This document shows, piece after piece, positions 1 through 7,759 of a DNA stretch of 64,000 nt. The stretch spans positions 1 to 64,000 of the forward strand of contig NZ_NQJF01000016.1 in NCBI RefSeq assembly GCF_002245495.1, read 5' to 3'. Origin of the DNA: Oceanimonas baumannii. GTDB taxonomy: Bacteria > Pseudomonadota > Gammaproteobacteria > Enterobacterales > Aeromonadaceae. The notes beneath the pieces were generated by a model. It was not told the origin of the DNA and did not search any database. It worked only from the letters and a program-made list of their open reading frames with translations. How positions within the stretch are numbered: the first letter of the stretch is position 1; the number at the start of each line of letters is the position of its first letter. A program made the translations under genes and the position numbers.

Positions 1-117
1 TTCAATGCCCTGAACAGTGATACCAGCTTCAAGGCTGGTATCAAACGTAAACAAAAACGGGCAAGTCGAAATACCGCTTACCTGTCGCAAGTCCTGTCAG
101 GGCTGGGGCTTTCGTAA
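1..117 (+). CDS. C-terminal tail of a protein cut by the window edge (possibly transposase)
   Basis: An open frame runs from the first base to a TAA at 115-117 and gives 38 residues. The segment is rich in Lys and Arg (KRKQKRASRN) and ends in a hydrophobic LSQVLSGLGLS. Short basic tails of this kind are common at the C-terminus of DDE transposases, which would suit the AT-rich accessory DNA that follows, but no catalytic residue is visible and the match is from impression only. It could equally be the end of any protein coded upstream of the window, including a partner of the next gene. Confidence 0.35.
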   Translation, partial: FNALNSDTSFKAGIKRKQKRASRNTAYLSQVLSGLGLS

Positions 118-168
118 TCTTGCCCTGGGAAGGAGTTAAGTGCAGCTCTTACTATTTTTAAAGAGACC

Positions 169-681
169 TTGTCCTTACTTGTTTCAATAGCGACCGTTGG
201 TGGGATAGTTGTTGCTGTTAGTAATTATCTCAACGTTGCTCAAACTAATGCGCTTAATAACCACATATCTCACTTTAAAATATTTCAAGATTATGTGACG
301 TTTGAGGTCGGTAAAAGAAATATGCTTAATATATCCTCGGTGGATATGTTTAGGTGGTATAACTTGATATTTCATAGTTCTAGAACTGGTTCCATGGATA
401 TTTCTGGTGAATATGTAATGGCGATGATAGGAATAAATGATGAAATATCTAGATCAAATGGTCAGGCACAAAATGCCAAGGAAGGATCATATAGATACAA
501 AGAGCATCAAGAAAGAATTTCTAAAAAAATAAATTTCTTTGGTATAAAGTTGGGGTTTCACCCCAGGAATGACTTTGATGAGATCGAAAGGCAAATATTT
601 GATTTAATCTCGACGGTAAATAAAGCATTCTGCTCCGGCTCTATTGTCCCTGATATTGAAAAGATACATTACCGTCGTTGA
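169..681 (+). CDS. Unrecognised small membrane protein in AT-rich island
   Basis: About 170 residues with one strong N-terminal hydrophobic segment (roughly residues 1-20) and then a soluble, charged region; no family recognised. The only conventional start in frame is TTG at 169, which has no clear ribosome binding site. The frame stays open back to 118 and the extra residues (SAALTIFKETL) look natural, so the true N-terminus may be missing or shifted. A good AAGGAG at 130-135 precedes a GTG at 140 in a different frame that stops after 16 codons. Codon use is AT-rich, unlike the genes after 2978, which points to transfer. The next gene lies 154 bases downstream on the same strand with similar composition, so the two may work together. 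A membrane effector of a defence system is one possibility, not demonstrated. Confidence 0.55.
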   Translation: MSLLVSIATVGGIVVAVSNYLNVAQTNALNNHISHFKIFQDYVTFEVGKRNMLNISSVDMFRWYNLIFHSSRTGSMDISGEYVMAMIGINDEISRSNGQAQNAKEGSYRYKEHQERISKKINFFGIKLGFHPRNDFDEIERQIFDLISTVNKAFCSGSIVPDIEKIHYRR

Positions 682-835
682 GATATTATTGGTGTGGAAG
701 TATAAAATCTTTTCAATATTCAGTGAGTGAAAATTAAAAATTGACTTAAAAATCCTCTTTGTGCAGTAAGTTATCGTAATAAATAGTGTCTTGCACATTA
801 AATAGTTAGTTCACACTTTTTTGGTTTTATAAGAA

Positions 836-1903
836 ATGGATATTACACTTTCAGTTCAAGAAAATGTCCCAAAGCTTTTTTTTGGTCAGAAATGCCTTGA
901 AGGGTTGGTTTCAGAGGATGGGTATGGATATTCCGGGTGTCGCTATGTTTTTGAGCCGATGGATGATGAGTTCGATTTTTCTGAGGTGCAATTTCTTCAG
1001 GGGAGTGCTATTCCTGATGATGTGTGTATTAACGCATCTTATTCCCATTCTTTGTACCCTCACATCTTTTGCATGGAGGTGGGAAGGAAAGAAAATAAAA
1101 CATTCTGTAAGATTTCAACTGATTATATAAATTCAAATTGGGATGAAAGGGTAAATTTGAAACACTTCCTTAAGGGGTTTGAAAAGGAAGTGAGAAGGCA
1201 TGATAAATATGATGTTGAAATGGTGCTCGACGAATCAGGTGAGGGAGGGTTTTTAATAATATCATTTTTCTTACCTCAAGATTTGGTGTTGAAGGATTCA
1301 ATCGACGAAGCTTGTAAATTTCTGAGTTCATGTCACAACATTGTATTGTTAGGTTTTAATGATGAGGATGCGTTTATTTCTCAGTTTAGATTCCCCAAAG
1401 AATACAAATCATCATTTTTGCAGTACCTAACATACTTTGGACAATTCCTTGAAGATTTGGGGATTTCAGGTGATCTATCAATAAGTGATAAAGCGGATGT
1501 TACCTACTTGATGTTTTATCCTGAAAACAAAGAAATGGCATTGGGTAATATCACGACTGCATTAAGTGCATATTTATCTATTCCTGATAAAGATAACGTT
1601 AATTTAATTTCCTGTAGAGACGATCTTGAGTCACAAGTTCGATATCAACAGTTAAGCTCAGTAGTGAATCATTTGAAGTCTCAACTCGAACTTTCAAGGG
1701 CTGTTATATCTCTTAAAGAAAAAGAAATTTCACTATTAGAAGATAGAGAGTTAAAGTTAAAATCTAATAGGTTAAGAGGGGATATAAAGAATTATTGGGA
1801 GCCATTTGACGGAGTGAAAATAACATCTTACAAAGGTAAGTGTTTCGAGATTGATATCCCTAAAATAGTTAATAACATTTTTGGTAAGTTGGAAAAAAAA
1901 TAG
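836..1903 (+). CDS. Unrecognised 355-residue protein with C-terminal coiled coil
   Basis: Full-length frame from ATG at 836. No signal peptide or membrane segment is evident. Residues about 190-260 look like a compact alpha/beta module (FLQYLTYFGQFLEDLGI, then YLMFYPENKEMALGNITTAL). Residues about 265-315 are heptad-like and charged (LKSQLELSRAVISLKEKE), suggesting a coiled coil, and the C-terminus ends in a basic KLEKK. From memory, C-terminal regions of this style occur in uncharacterised bacterial proteins of conflict or signalling islands; I could not verify that. Base composition is AT-rich like the preceding gene and unlike the rest of the window. No catalytic motif is visible, so a scaffold, sensor or effector-binding role is as likely as an enzyme. 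Confidence 0.65.
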   Translation: MDITLSVQENVPKLFFGQKCLEGLVSEDGYGYSGCRYVFEPMDDEFDFSEVQFLQGSAIPDDVCINASYSHSLYPHIFCMEVGRKENKTFCKISTDYINSNWDERVNLKHFLKGFEKEVRRHDKYDVEMVLDESGEGGFLIISFFLPQDLVLKDSIDEACKFLSSCHNIVLLGFNDEDAFISQFRFPKEYKSSFLQYLTYFGQFLEDLGISGDLSISDKADVTYLMFYPENKEMALGNITTALSAYLSIPDKDNVNLISCRDDLESQVRYQQLSSVVNHLKSQLELSRAVISLKEKEISLLEDRELKLKSNRLRGDIKNYWEPFDGVKITSYKGKCFEIDIPKIVNNIFGKLEKK

Positions 1904-1987
1904 AGAAAGGTTCTGTCACAGTGTCATTTACTTAAATGATGAGGAGCTAATTCTATATATTTTACTTTTAAGATCTTCTTGGGGGGG

Positions 1988-2045
1988 AGCTACATGCACC
2001 ATGTCTCACCAAGAGTGATTTTTGTGCAGGGGTAGAAATGTAGCT
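1988..2045. repeat. 8-bp inverted repeat upstream of integrase remnant
   Basis: AGCTACAT at 1988-1995 is mirrored by ATGTAGCT at 2038-2045 with 42 bases between. It lies just upstream of the integrase, where excisionase or integrase arm sites, or part of an attachment site, are often found. The length is short and chance occurrence is possible. Confidence 0.3.
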
Positions 2046-2088
2046 GTATCTTTTACTCGATTTTATACATGATCTACTATTCACTTTA

Positions 2089-2104
2089 CTGTATATAATG
2101 CCAG
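2089..2104 (+). promoter_or_regulatory. LexA-like SOS box upstream of integrase remnant
   Basis: CTGTATATAATGCCAG keeps the CTG-N10-CAG core of the gammaproteobacterial LexA site and differs from the symmetric consensus mainly in the right half-site (CCAG for ACAG). It overlaps a TATAAT at 2094-2099 and ends 25 bases before the integrase start. Function is inferred; the gene downstream is broken. Confidence 0.45.
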
Positions 2105-2129
2105 TATTCTGCAATAACCCGCACATGAT

Positions 2130-2978
2130 ATGGCAGTAAAAAAGTTACCTTCAGGCAAGTGGCAGGCTCAGGTGTTCCCGGAAGGGCGGGACGGTCGGCG
2201 GATCCGCCGGCTGTTCACCACCAAGGGCGAGGCCATGGCCTTTGAACGGCACCTGCTCTCGGCAGACAAGCCCTGGCAGAACGAGGCCGACGAGCAGGAA
2301 GAACGGCGGCTGAGCGATCTGGTTAATCGCTGGTATGGCCTGCACGGCCAGAGCCTGACCGACGGCACCAGTCGGTTGTCGAAGCTCAATCATCTGGTGA
2401 ATGCCCTGGGTGATCCGGTGGCCACCGCCTTCACGGCGAAAGACTTCGCCAGCTACCGGGAGCGCCGGCTGGCCGGCGATGAGAACACCCGGCCGGTTAC
2501 ACCCACCACGGTGAACCGGGAGCACGCTTACCTGCGGGCGGTGTTCAACGAGCTGAAGCGGCTGGGGGAGTGGGACGGCGCCAACCCGCTGGACGGCATT
2601 CGTACCTACAAGGTGAGCGAGTCGGAGCTGGCGTTCCTGTACCAGGAAGAGATTGTCCGGCTGCTGGATACCTGCAAGGAGAGCCAGAACCAAGACCTTT
2701 ACCATGTGGTGCGCATTTGCCTGGCCACCGGCGCCCGCTGGTCGGAGGCGGAAACGCTCACCCAGTCGCAGCTCTCGCCTTACCGGGTGTCGTTCATCAA
2801 GACCAAGGGCAAGCGCAACCGCACCATTCCCATTTCCCCCGAGCTGTTCGCCTCGCTGCCCCGGCGGCGGGGCAGGTTGTTCAAGGATTGCTACGAGGCA
2901 TTTCGCGATGCCGTGACCCGTGCCAAGCAGGAGCCGGTCGGTGGTGGGGGCCTGGTGGCAGATTCGCAACGGGCATAG
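2130..2978 (+). pseudogene. int: Phage-type tyrosine recombinase, C-terminally truncated
   Basis: The N-terminus has an arm-binding type start (MAVKKLPSGKWQAQVFPEGR) and a core-binding helical domain at about residues 45-160. The catalytic domain begins at about 175 and the first catalytic arginine lies in TGARWSEAE, with the lysine-bearing strand KTKGKRNRTIPI following. Relatives of the P2 type are about 330-340 residues long. Here the homologous sequence ends near residue 268 (RAKQE) and runs into an unrelated tail (PVGGGGLVADSQRA), so the HxxR, second histidine and nucleophilic tyrosine are absent. It should not recombine DNA. The break falls at about 2935, immediately before the GGDEF gene on the other strand. 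The gene is GC-rich, unlike the AT-rich genes it probably once mobilised. Confidence 0.85.
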
Positions 2979-2987
2979 ATTCCACGG

Positions 2988-3959
2988 TCAGGTACTATCC
3001 AGTGAAAAATGGTAATGACTACCCTCTTTTTCTTTCGCACCGTACATGGCTCTGTCGGCCTGTTTAAGAAGCGTTTCAATATCACCTTTTTCATGGTTGA
3101 AAACAGATGCGCCGATACTGACATGGCAGTTGTGCGTGTCATCTTTAAGGCAGTAGGGGGCTTCCAGTTTACTGACCAGTTGCCGGCAAATTCGGTCGGC
3201 CTGGGCTGTGGCCGTTTCACGGTCTGAATCCAATGCTTCAATGATAACGGCGAACTCGTCACCCCCCCAGCGGGCCACCAGATCCTGAGAGCGCACAGAA
3301 GCGCGCAGGCGCTTAGCAAATGCGGCAAGCATGGCGTCACCAATATCGTGTCCCTTACCATCATTCAGTTGCTTAAAATCGTCCAGATCCAAGAATAATA
3401 ATGCGGCATGCAATCCGGTTTGTTCACATGACGCCAGAGTCAGTCTCAGGCGCTTTTCAAACAAAATACGATTCGGTAAGCGTGTCAGTGCGTCAGTGTA
3501 TGCGAGCCTTTCTATTTCAAGCTGCTTGTGTTTGCGATCTGTTATATCCCTGGACAGAGCGATAAACCGTGGCTCTTCACCTTCAACCTGCTCTTGTTTT
3601 GCTATGGATACTTCAAACCAATGTATACCATCAGAGGTTGGTAATTCGACTTGGGTTCCTTTGGCGTAACCTTTAACGCTTGCCTCTTTAAGCGCAAGCA
3701 GGAGTGCTTCTGCGGCTTCACGCGGCATCATCTCTGAAATTGTACGCCCAATTATTTCCTCTGGAGAAGCAACCAGCAACTCGGGACGCAGCGCCCGGAA
3801 GTCATAATGGCGGCCATCAGCGTCTATTTCAAACATCAGATCTGGAATGGCATTCAGCATTAATGTCAGCTTGTCCGGAGCTGGCGTGGCCTCAGAAGGT
3901 TCGCTGTGCTCTGAGAACATCAGACTCTTCAGCATACGGTTCCACAGTTGCTTGAGCAT
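2988..3959 (-). CDS. PAS-GGDEF diguanylate cyclase
   Basis: 323 residues from the ATG at 3959, which has a GAGG about 11 bases upstream. A longer frame to 4007 would place a TATAAT-like element inside the coding region, so the shorter start is preferred. Residues about 30-140 form a PAS domain ending in the usual FIALSRDITDRK linker. The GGDEF domain follows, with RWGGDEFAVI intact and an RSQD inhibitory-site motif five residues before GGDEF. It should make c-di-GMP with product inhibition. No membrane segment is evident, so it is probably cytosolic and senses a ligand or redox state through the PAS domain. It borders the truncated integrase and may mark the right edge of the integrated element. 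Confidence 0.9.
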   Translation of the reverse strand: MLKQLWNRMLKSLMFSEHSEPSEATPAPDKLTLMLNAIPDLMFEIDADGRHYDFRALRPELLVASPEEIIGRTISEMMPREAAEALLLALKEASVKGYAKGTQVELPTSDGIHWFEVSIAKQEQVEGEEPRFIALSRDITDRKHKQLEIERLAYTDALTRLPNRILFEKRLRLTLASCEQTGLHAALLFLDLDDFKQLNDGKGHDIGDAMLAAFAKRLRASVRSQDLVARWGGDEFAVIIEALDSDRETATAQADRICRQLVSKLEAPYCLKDDTHNCHVSIGASVFNHEKGDIETLLKQADRAMYGAKEKEGSHYHFSLDST

Positions 3960-4294
3960 CAGATATGAAGCCTCAATTGAAAAGGTATGTGCATTATAAC
4001 AGAGCATTTTCAGTGCGTTATTTGATCAGTGCCGGGCATGCTTTAAAAGTGTTTTTTGAGCTTCAGGTGCTGTTATTTCTCTTGTCAACTTTCACCGGCT
4101 GGCCATTGGGTTGATTCTGGCGCTCTGGCGAATTCTCGGCCACTTCACGTTCGTTATGCTCCGACCATCAGGAAAGAACCATAAAGCTCAGCTCGATTAC
4201 CCTGCACCAGCTATGAAGAATGGCAGCAAGCTTTTGGCTCGCGGCTATTTTTTATGCCTTATAAGTGTTTGATTTTAGTAAGAGCTTTTGCTTG
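3960..4294. other. Gene-free interval between two minus-strand genes
   Basis: 335 bases. A TATAAT-like hexamer on the minus strand lies within about 3990-4000, upstream of the PAS-GGDEF gene, without a convincing -35. No conserved coding frame, terminator or repeat was recognised in the remainder. Confidence 0.5.
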
Positions 4295-4840
4295 TTATGG
4301 GGCTGTTTCTCCCTGAATACAGTGATCCATTTCCCGATATAGTTGTTGCAGTCGTTGGTACACCAGCTGGGTTTTACTGCCGGAGGGAGGCAGGGCGCTA
4401 AATCCATGGCTGTTAAGGCCGAGCCGATCAAAGCGGGAAAGTTCAATCCGGCGAAAGCCGTAAGTAGTACCCGATACCTTTTCCAGCAGCGTCAGCTCAA
4501 AACGGATGCGATCCCTTACCGGCAGCATGCCGTATAACCGGGTGGTGTGACTGACCATGCCGGCGGCATTCAGCATATCGCGACCGGTAAAACGAATGAC
4601 CGGCTCGCCGGCTGCGTCCGGCTGTATCAGTTTTTCCGCGCAGGCACTGGCTCGCTCCCTATGGTAGGCAGTGCCGGTATAGTAGGTGAGCGCCGCCAGC
4701 CGGGGTGGTTTGTCTTGAGTGATGCTTACCCCCGGGCTGTGCTCGTTAACGGGAGCCGGGGTCTCCCGCTCAAGCAGCTGCGGCATCTGGGCACAGCCGG
4801 TCAGCAGCAGCACGGGCAAGAGCCGGAATAATGAAAACAT
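4295..4840 (-). CDS. Putative outer-membrane lipoprotein, unknown function
   Basis: 181 residues from the ATG at 4840, chosen because GGAGG lies about 8 bases upstream and because it puts a classical lipoprotein signal at the N-terminus (MFSLFRLLPVLLLTGC, Cys 16). The residue after Cys is Ala, so sorting to the outer membrane is expected. The mature part has no family I recognise: a proline-rich linker to about residue 45, then a mixed alpha/beta region rich in Arg and Leu. It stands alone between the PAS-GGDEF gene and the divergent L,D-transpeptidase, so context says little beyond a possible envelope role. Confidence 0.75.
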   Translation of the reverse strand: MFSLFRLLPVLLLTGCAQMPQLLERETPAPVNEHSPGVSITQDKPPRLAALTYYTGTAYHRERASACAEKLIQPDAAGEPVIRFTGRDMLNAAGMVSHTTRLYGMLPVRDRIRFELTLLEKVSGTTYGFRRIELSRFDRLGLNSHGFSALPPSGSKTQLVYQRLQQLYREMDHCIQGETAP

Positions 4841-5010
4841 GAAGAAACCTCCGGTTGTTGGGCGGCATACACCCTTGTTCTTGTTGGTAAATGTGATCGC
4901 TCGCCGGCGCGACAGCACACTACAGTATGAAATTGTGCTTGAGTGGTTACAACCGGTTACGGCTCAGGCTATTATTGAAGCAGGAAGTGACCAAGAGTTA
5001 ACTGTTATTT

Positions 5011-5715
5011 ATGCGCCTTATGTCCGGTTTCGTCGCGCCAAGCCTGTTTTTAACTACTTTACTTATGTCTGGCAGTGCATTCAGCTATAACCATGGCTCA
5101 ATTGAGAATGTCGTGGCGTCTTATGGCGCGCTGGCAGAGGTTCGAATGAAGCCGTATTTTATGCGTGCTGATGTCAGTTACCCGCCCAAAGACATTGTTT
5201 TGCTGGCCACCAAGGAAGAAAAAGCCCTTGAGCTGTGGGCCCGTAATGATCAGGGCGACTTTCGCTTTATTCGCAGTTACCCGGTACGCAAGGCCAGTGG
5301 CGGCCCCGGACCCAAATTGCGGGAAGGGGACAAGCAGGTTCCCGAAGGCATTTATCGAATTACCCACCTGAATCCTAACAGCCGTTTTCACCTGTCCATG
5401 CGGCTGAACTATCCCAACTCCTACGATCTGATGCGTGCCGCCAAGGAAGGTCGGACCGATCCCGGTGGTGATATTTATATTCACGGTAAGGCCGAATCAG
5501 TGGGGTGCCTGGCGGTAGGCGATATTGCCATTGAAGAGCTGTTTGTGCTGGTCAGCCAGATTGGGGTTGAAAATACCTCGGTGGTGATTGCTCCGCACGA
5601 TCCCCGTCAGCAGCCGCTGGATGGCTTTGCGGCGAATTTGCCGCGCTGGGCGGTGGAGCTGTACGCGGATATTTCCCGGGAGTTTGCCAAATACTCCCGC
5701 GATGAAGATATTTAG
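5011..5715 (+). CDS. L,D-transpeptidase family protein (YkuD domain)
   Basis: 234 residues with a hydrophobic N-terminal signal (about residues 8-25, cleavage likely after SAFS). The YkuD catalytic signature is IHGKAESVGCLAVGD, with His and the nucleophilic Cys in the expected spacing. The region before it (SGGPGPKLREGDKQVPEGIYRI) matches the YafK/DpaA-like branch of the family. Such enzymes act in the periplasm on tetrapeptide stems, either cross-linking peptidoglycan or attaching or releasing proteins such as Braun lipoprotein; which of these applies cannot be told from sequence. The start has only a weak ribosome site, and ATG at 5020 is an alternative. It is transcribed divergently from the lipoprotein gene at 4840. 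Confidence 0.85.
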   Translation: MRLMSGFVAPSLFLTTLLMSGSAFSYNHGSIENVVASYGALAEVRMKPYFMRADVSYPPKDIVLLATKEEKALELWARNDQGDFRFIRSYPVRKASGGPGPKLREGDKQVPEGIYRITHLNPNSRFHLSMRLNYPNSYDLMRAAKEGRTDPGGDIYIHGKAESVGCLAVGDIAIEELFVLVSQIGVENTSVVIAPHDPRQQPLDGFAANLPRWAVELYADISREFAKYSRDEDI

Positions 5716-5842
5716 TCAGCGCTCCGCCGTTTTTTACATTGCGGCACACTTCTGACAGGATTCTGTCCGCCTATGTTGCTGGCCTGCTTACCGACACCGG
5801 AAGCGGCCAGCCTTACTCTGTCCGGCAGCAGGGAGTGAGCGC

Positions 5843-7546
5843 TCAGCGCCCTTTAAGCCGGGCATACAGGGTAGTACGACTGATGTTCAGCCGCCGTGCG
5901 GCCTTGCTGACATTGCCGTTACAGTCGTCCAGCACTTCTTTTATACGTTGTTCAGTCGCGGTTTTCAGATCCGCATCCTGCTTTGCTGTTAACGGAGCAG
6001 CCGGCAGTTCCGGCAGGTGGTGAGTCTCAATCAGGCCGCCGTCGGCCAGAATGCCGGCCACTTCCAGCACTTGCCGGAGCTGGCGAATATTGCCTGGCCA
6101 GGGGCAGGCAAAGAGCTGCTCCATCAGGCCCGAAGCCAGCCGGGCCTGCTCGCCGTGCAGTTCCTGCAGCAGTTGTCCGGTCAGGCTTTCAAATGCCGGC
6201 CGTTCATACTCCCGCAGGGGCATCAGGGTTTGTTTATAGCCATTTAACCGAAAATACAGATCTTCTCTGAATGTGCCTTCTGCCACCATGGCGCTCAAAT
6301 CGCGGTGACTGGCGGCAATCACACAGAAGTCCACCGGTACGGGCTGATGGCAGCCCAGCGGCACCACGGCTTTTTCCTGTAGTACGCGCAGCAGGCGGGT
6401 CTGGGAGGCCAGCGGCAGTTCACCGATTTCATCCAGAAACAAAATGCCGTTGTGAGCCGCACGAATATAGCCAGTTCGGCCTTCTTTGTGGCTGCCGGTA
6501 AAGGCACCGGATGCATGGCCAAACAGCTCGGCTTCAATCAGCTCGGCGGGCAGGGCACCACAGTTGACGGCAATTAACGGTCCCTGTGCACGCTGGCTTT
6601 GCCGGTGCAGCCGGCGTACCAGGTGATCTTTGCCGGTACCGGTCTCGCCTTGCAGCAGCAGCGGCACACCATGATTAAGCAACTTGAGTGGCGCGGTATC
6701 GGAGGCAGACTGCGCGACCGGACGAGCCGGCCGGGCCGGTGTGCACCGGCGGCTTAACAGCGCCATGCCATCCCCCCAGGGCGTCAGCTCCCCCTGACGC
6801 AACTGCTCCAGCAATGCGCTCGGGTCGAGCTTGGGCAGCCATTGGCGGGCACGACGGTTGGCTCCCAGCAAACGGCCGTCTTCCCGCAGGGCAATCAGGG
6901 CGGACCAGGGTTGTTGCAGGCCGGCGGCATCATTGGCCAGGTTCAGCAGCCAGCAGGCATCCCGTTGTTCACTGACCAGCGCATTTTCCATGGTCAGCGC
7001 CATCAGCCGTGCTGTCATCAACATGTCGTTGCTGTGTGCGCCGGCCTCGCTGGATATATCAATGACGCCCAGCAGCTCGCCTACAGGAGAAAATACCGGG
7101 CTGGCGCTGCAGCTGATCGCCCGGTTGGCATGAATGTAATGCTGCTCGCCCAGGATGGAAACTTCCTGTTGTTCGGACAGTGCCGTGCCAATGGCATTGG
7201 TCCCCATGCTTTGTTCATGCCAGCGGGCCCCGGTGGCCAGTGCCAGCCGGCGTGCCCGGTCACCAAAGCGGTTGTCGCCGGTGCTCAGCAAAATAGTGCC
7301 GTCGGCATCGGCAAACAGCAGCCGGCAATGCCGGCCTTGCTGCCATTGTTCAAACAACGGCATGGCTTTTTCCAGCAGGCTCAACAGATGATGATGCCGC
7401 TGCTGTTGCCGGCGCAGATCGGCCGGGCTCAGGCAGTCGGGGTCGGCCTGATGGTGAGGTTGTAGTCCAAAACTCTGACTACGTTGCCAGGAGCGGGTCA
7501 GCAGCTCGCCGGGCTGCACACCCGAGGTAAGAAATTGCATGGTCAT
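5843..7546 (-). CDS. AcoR-like sigma-54-dependent transcriptional activator
   Basis: 567 residues. The N-terminal third is a GAF-type sensor (GTNAIGTALSEQQEVSILGEQHY region, about 110-175). The AAA+ domain follows with Walker A GETGTGKD, the sigma-54 contact loop GAFTGS, Walker B ILFLDEIGEL and an arginine-finger region (FREDLYFRLN). The C-terminus is a Fis-type helix-turn-helix (NVSKAARRLNISRTTLYARLK). Acetoin and alcohol catabolism regulators such as AcoR have this layout. It is divergent from an aldehyde dehydrogenase with a textbook -24/-12 promoter, so it very probably activates the aldehyde/alcohol dehydrogenase pair in response to an aldehyde, alcohol or acetoin. Start codons at 7546 and 7540 are both possible. 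Confidence 0.92.
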   Translation of the reverse strand: MTMQFLTSGVQPGELLTRSWQRSQSFGLQPHHQADPDCLSPADLRRQQQRHHHLLSLLEKAMPLFEQWQQGRHCRLLFADADGTILLSTGDNRFGDRARRLALATGARWHEQSMGTNAIGTALSEQQEVSILGEQHYIHANRAISCSASPVFSPVGELLGVIDISSEAGAHSNDMLMTARLMALTMENALVSEQRDACWLLNLANDAAGLQQPWSALIALREDGRLLGANRRARQWLPKLDPSALLEQLRQGELTPWGDGMALLSRRCTPARPARPVAQSASDTAPLKLLNHGVPLLLQGETGTGKDHLVRRLHRQSQRAQGPLIAVNCGALPAELIEAELFGHASGAFTGSHKEGRTGYIRAAHNGILFLDEIGELPLASQTRLLRVLQEKAVVPLGCHQPVPVDFCVIAASHRDLSAMVAEGTFREDLYFRLNGYKQTLMPLREYERPAFESLTGQLLQELHGEQARLASGLMEQLFACPWPGNIRQLRQVLEVAGILADGGLIETHHLPELPAAPLTAKQDADLKTATEQRIKEVLDDCNGNVSKAARRLNISRTTLYARLKGR

Positions 7547-7566
7547 GATCTTCGCCTGTCCGGAAA

Positions 7567-7587
7567 TTGAACACTTTTGTTGAACAC
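7567..7587 (+). promoter_or_regulatory. Direct repeats TTGAACAC, candidate activator sites
   Basis: TTGAACAC occurs at 7567-7574 and again at 7580-7587, starting 13 bases apart, just upstream of the regulator start and about 120 bases before the sigma-54 promoter. A related TGAACAC follows near 7734. The position fits an upstream activating sequence for the AcoR-like protein, and possibly autoregulation. Binding is inferred. Confidence 0.4.
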
Positions 7588-7703
7588 CCGTACACTTTCA
7601 CTACAGCCAGCAAGCCCTGTGCGGGCGCTGTCTGTGCTCAGTGTAACCTGCAATGCCCTGTGGCATAAGGTTTATGCATGGTTTTGTTATGAAAATGTAA
7701 ATC

Positions 7704-7719
7704 TGGCACCGGCCTTGCA
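7704..7719 (+). promoter_or_regulatory. Sigma-54 (-24/-12) promoter for aldehyde dehydrogenase
   Basis: TGGCAC-N5-TTGCA matches the RpoN consensus exactly, with the invariant GG (7705-7706) and GC (7717-7718) separated by 10 bases. Transcription should start near 7730, about 30 bases before the ATG at 7760. The divergent gene encodes a sigma-54 activator, which makes the assignment strong. Confidence 0.9.
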
Positions 7720-7759
7720 ATGTACACAGTGTCTGAACACAATCCGCAAGGAGAGCAAT

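Noticed and set aside
1-681. Retron-type system (RT tail plus membrane effector)
   Set aside because: The 38-residue tail shows no reverse transcriptase motif, and no msr/msd-like structure can be examined because the window begins here. Kept only as something to check upstream.
7577-7759. N-terminal extension of the aldehyde dehydrogenase by 61 residues
   Set aside because: It would span the sigma-54 promoter, has no homology to the family, and the ATG at 7760 has a strong ribosome site and the family's normal start.
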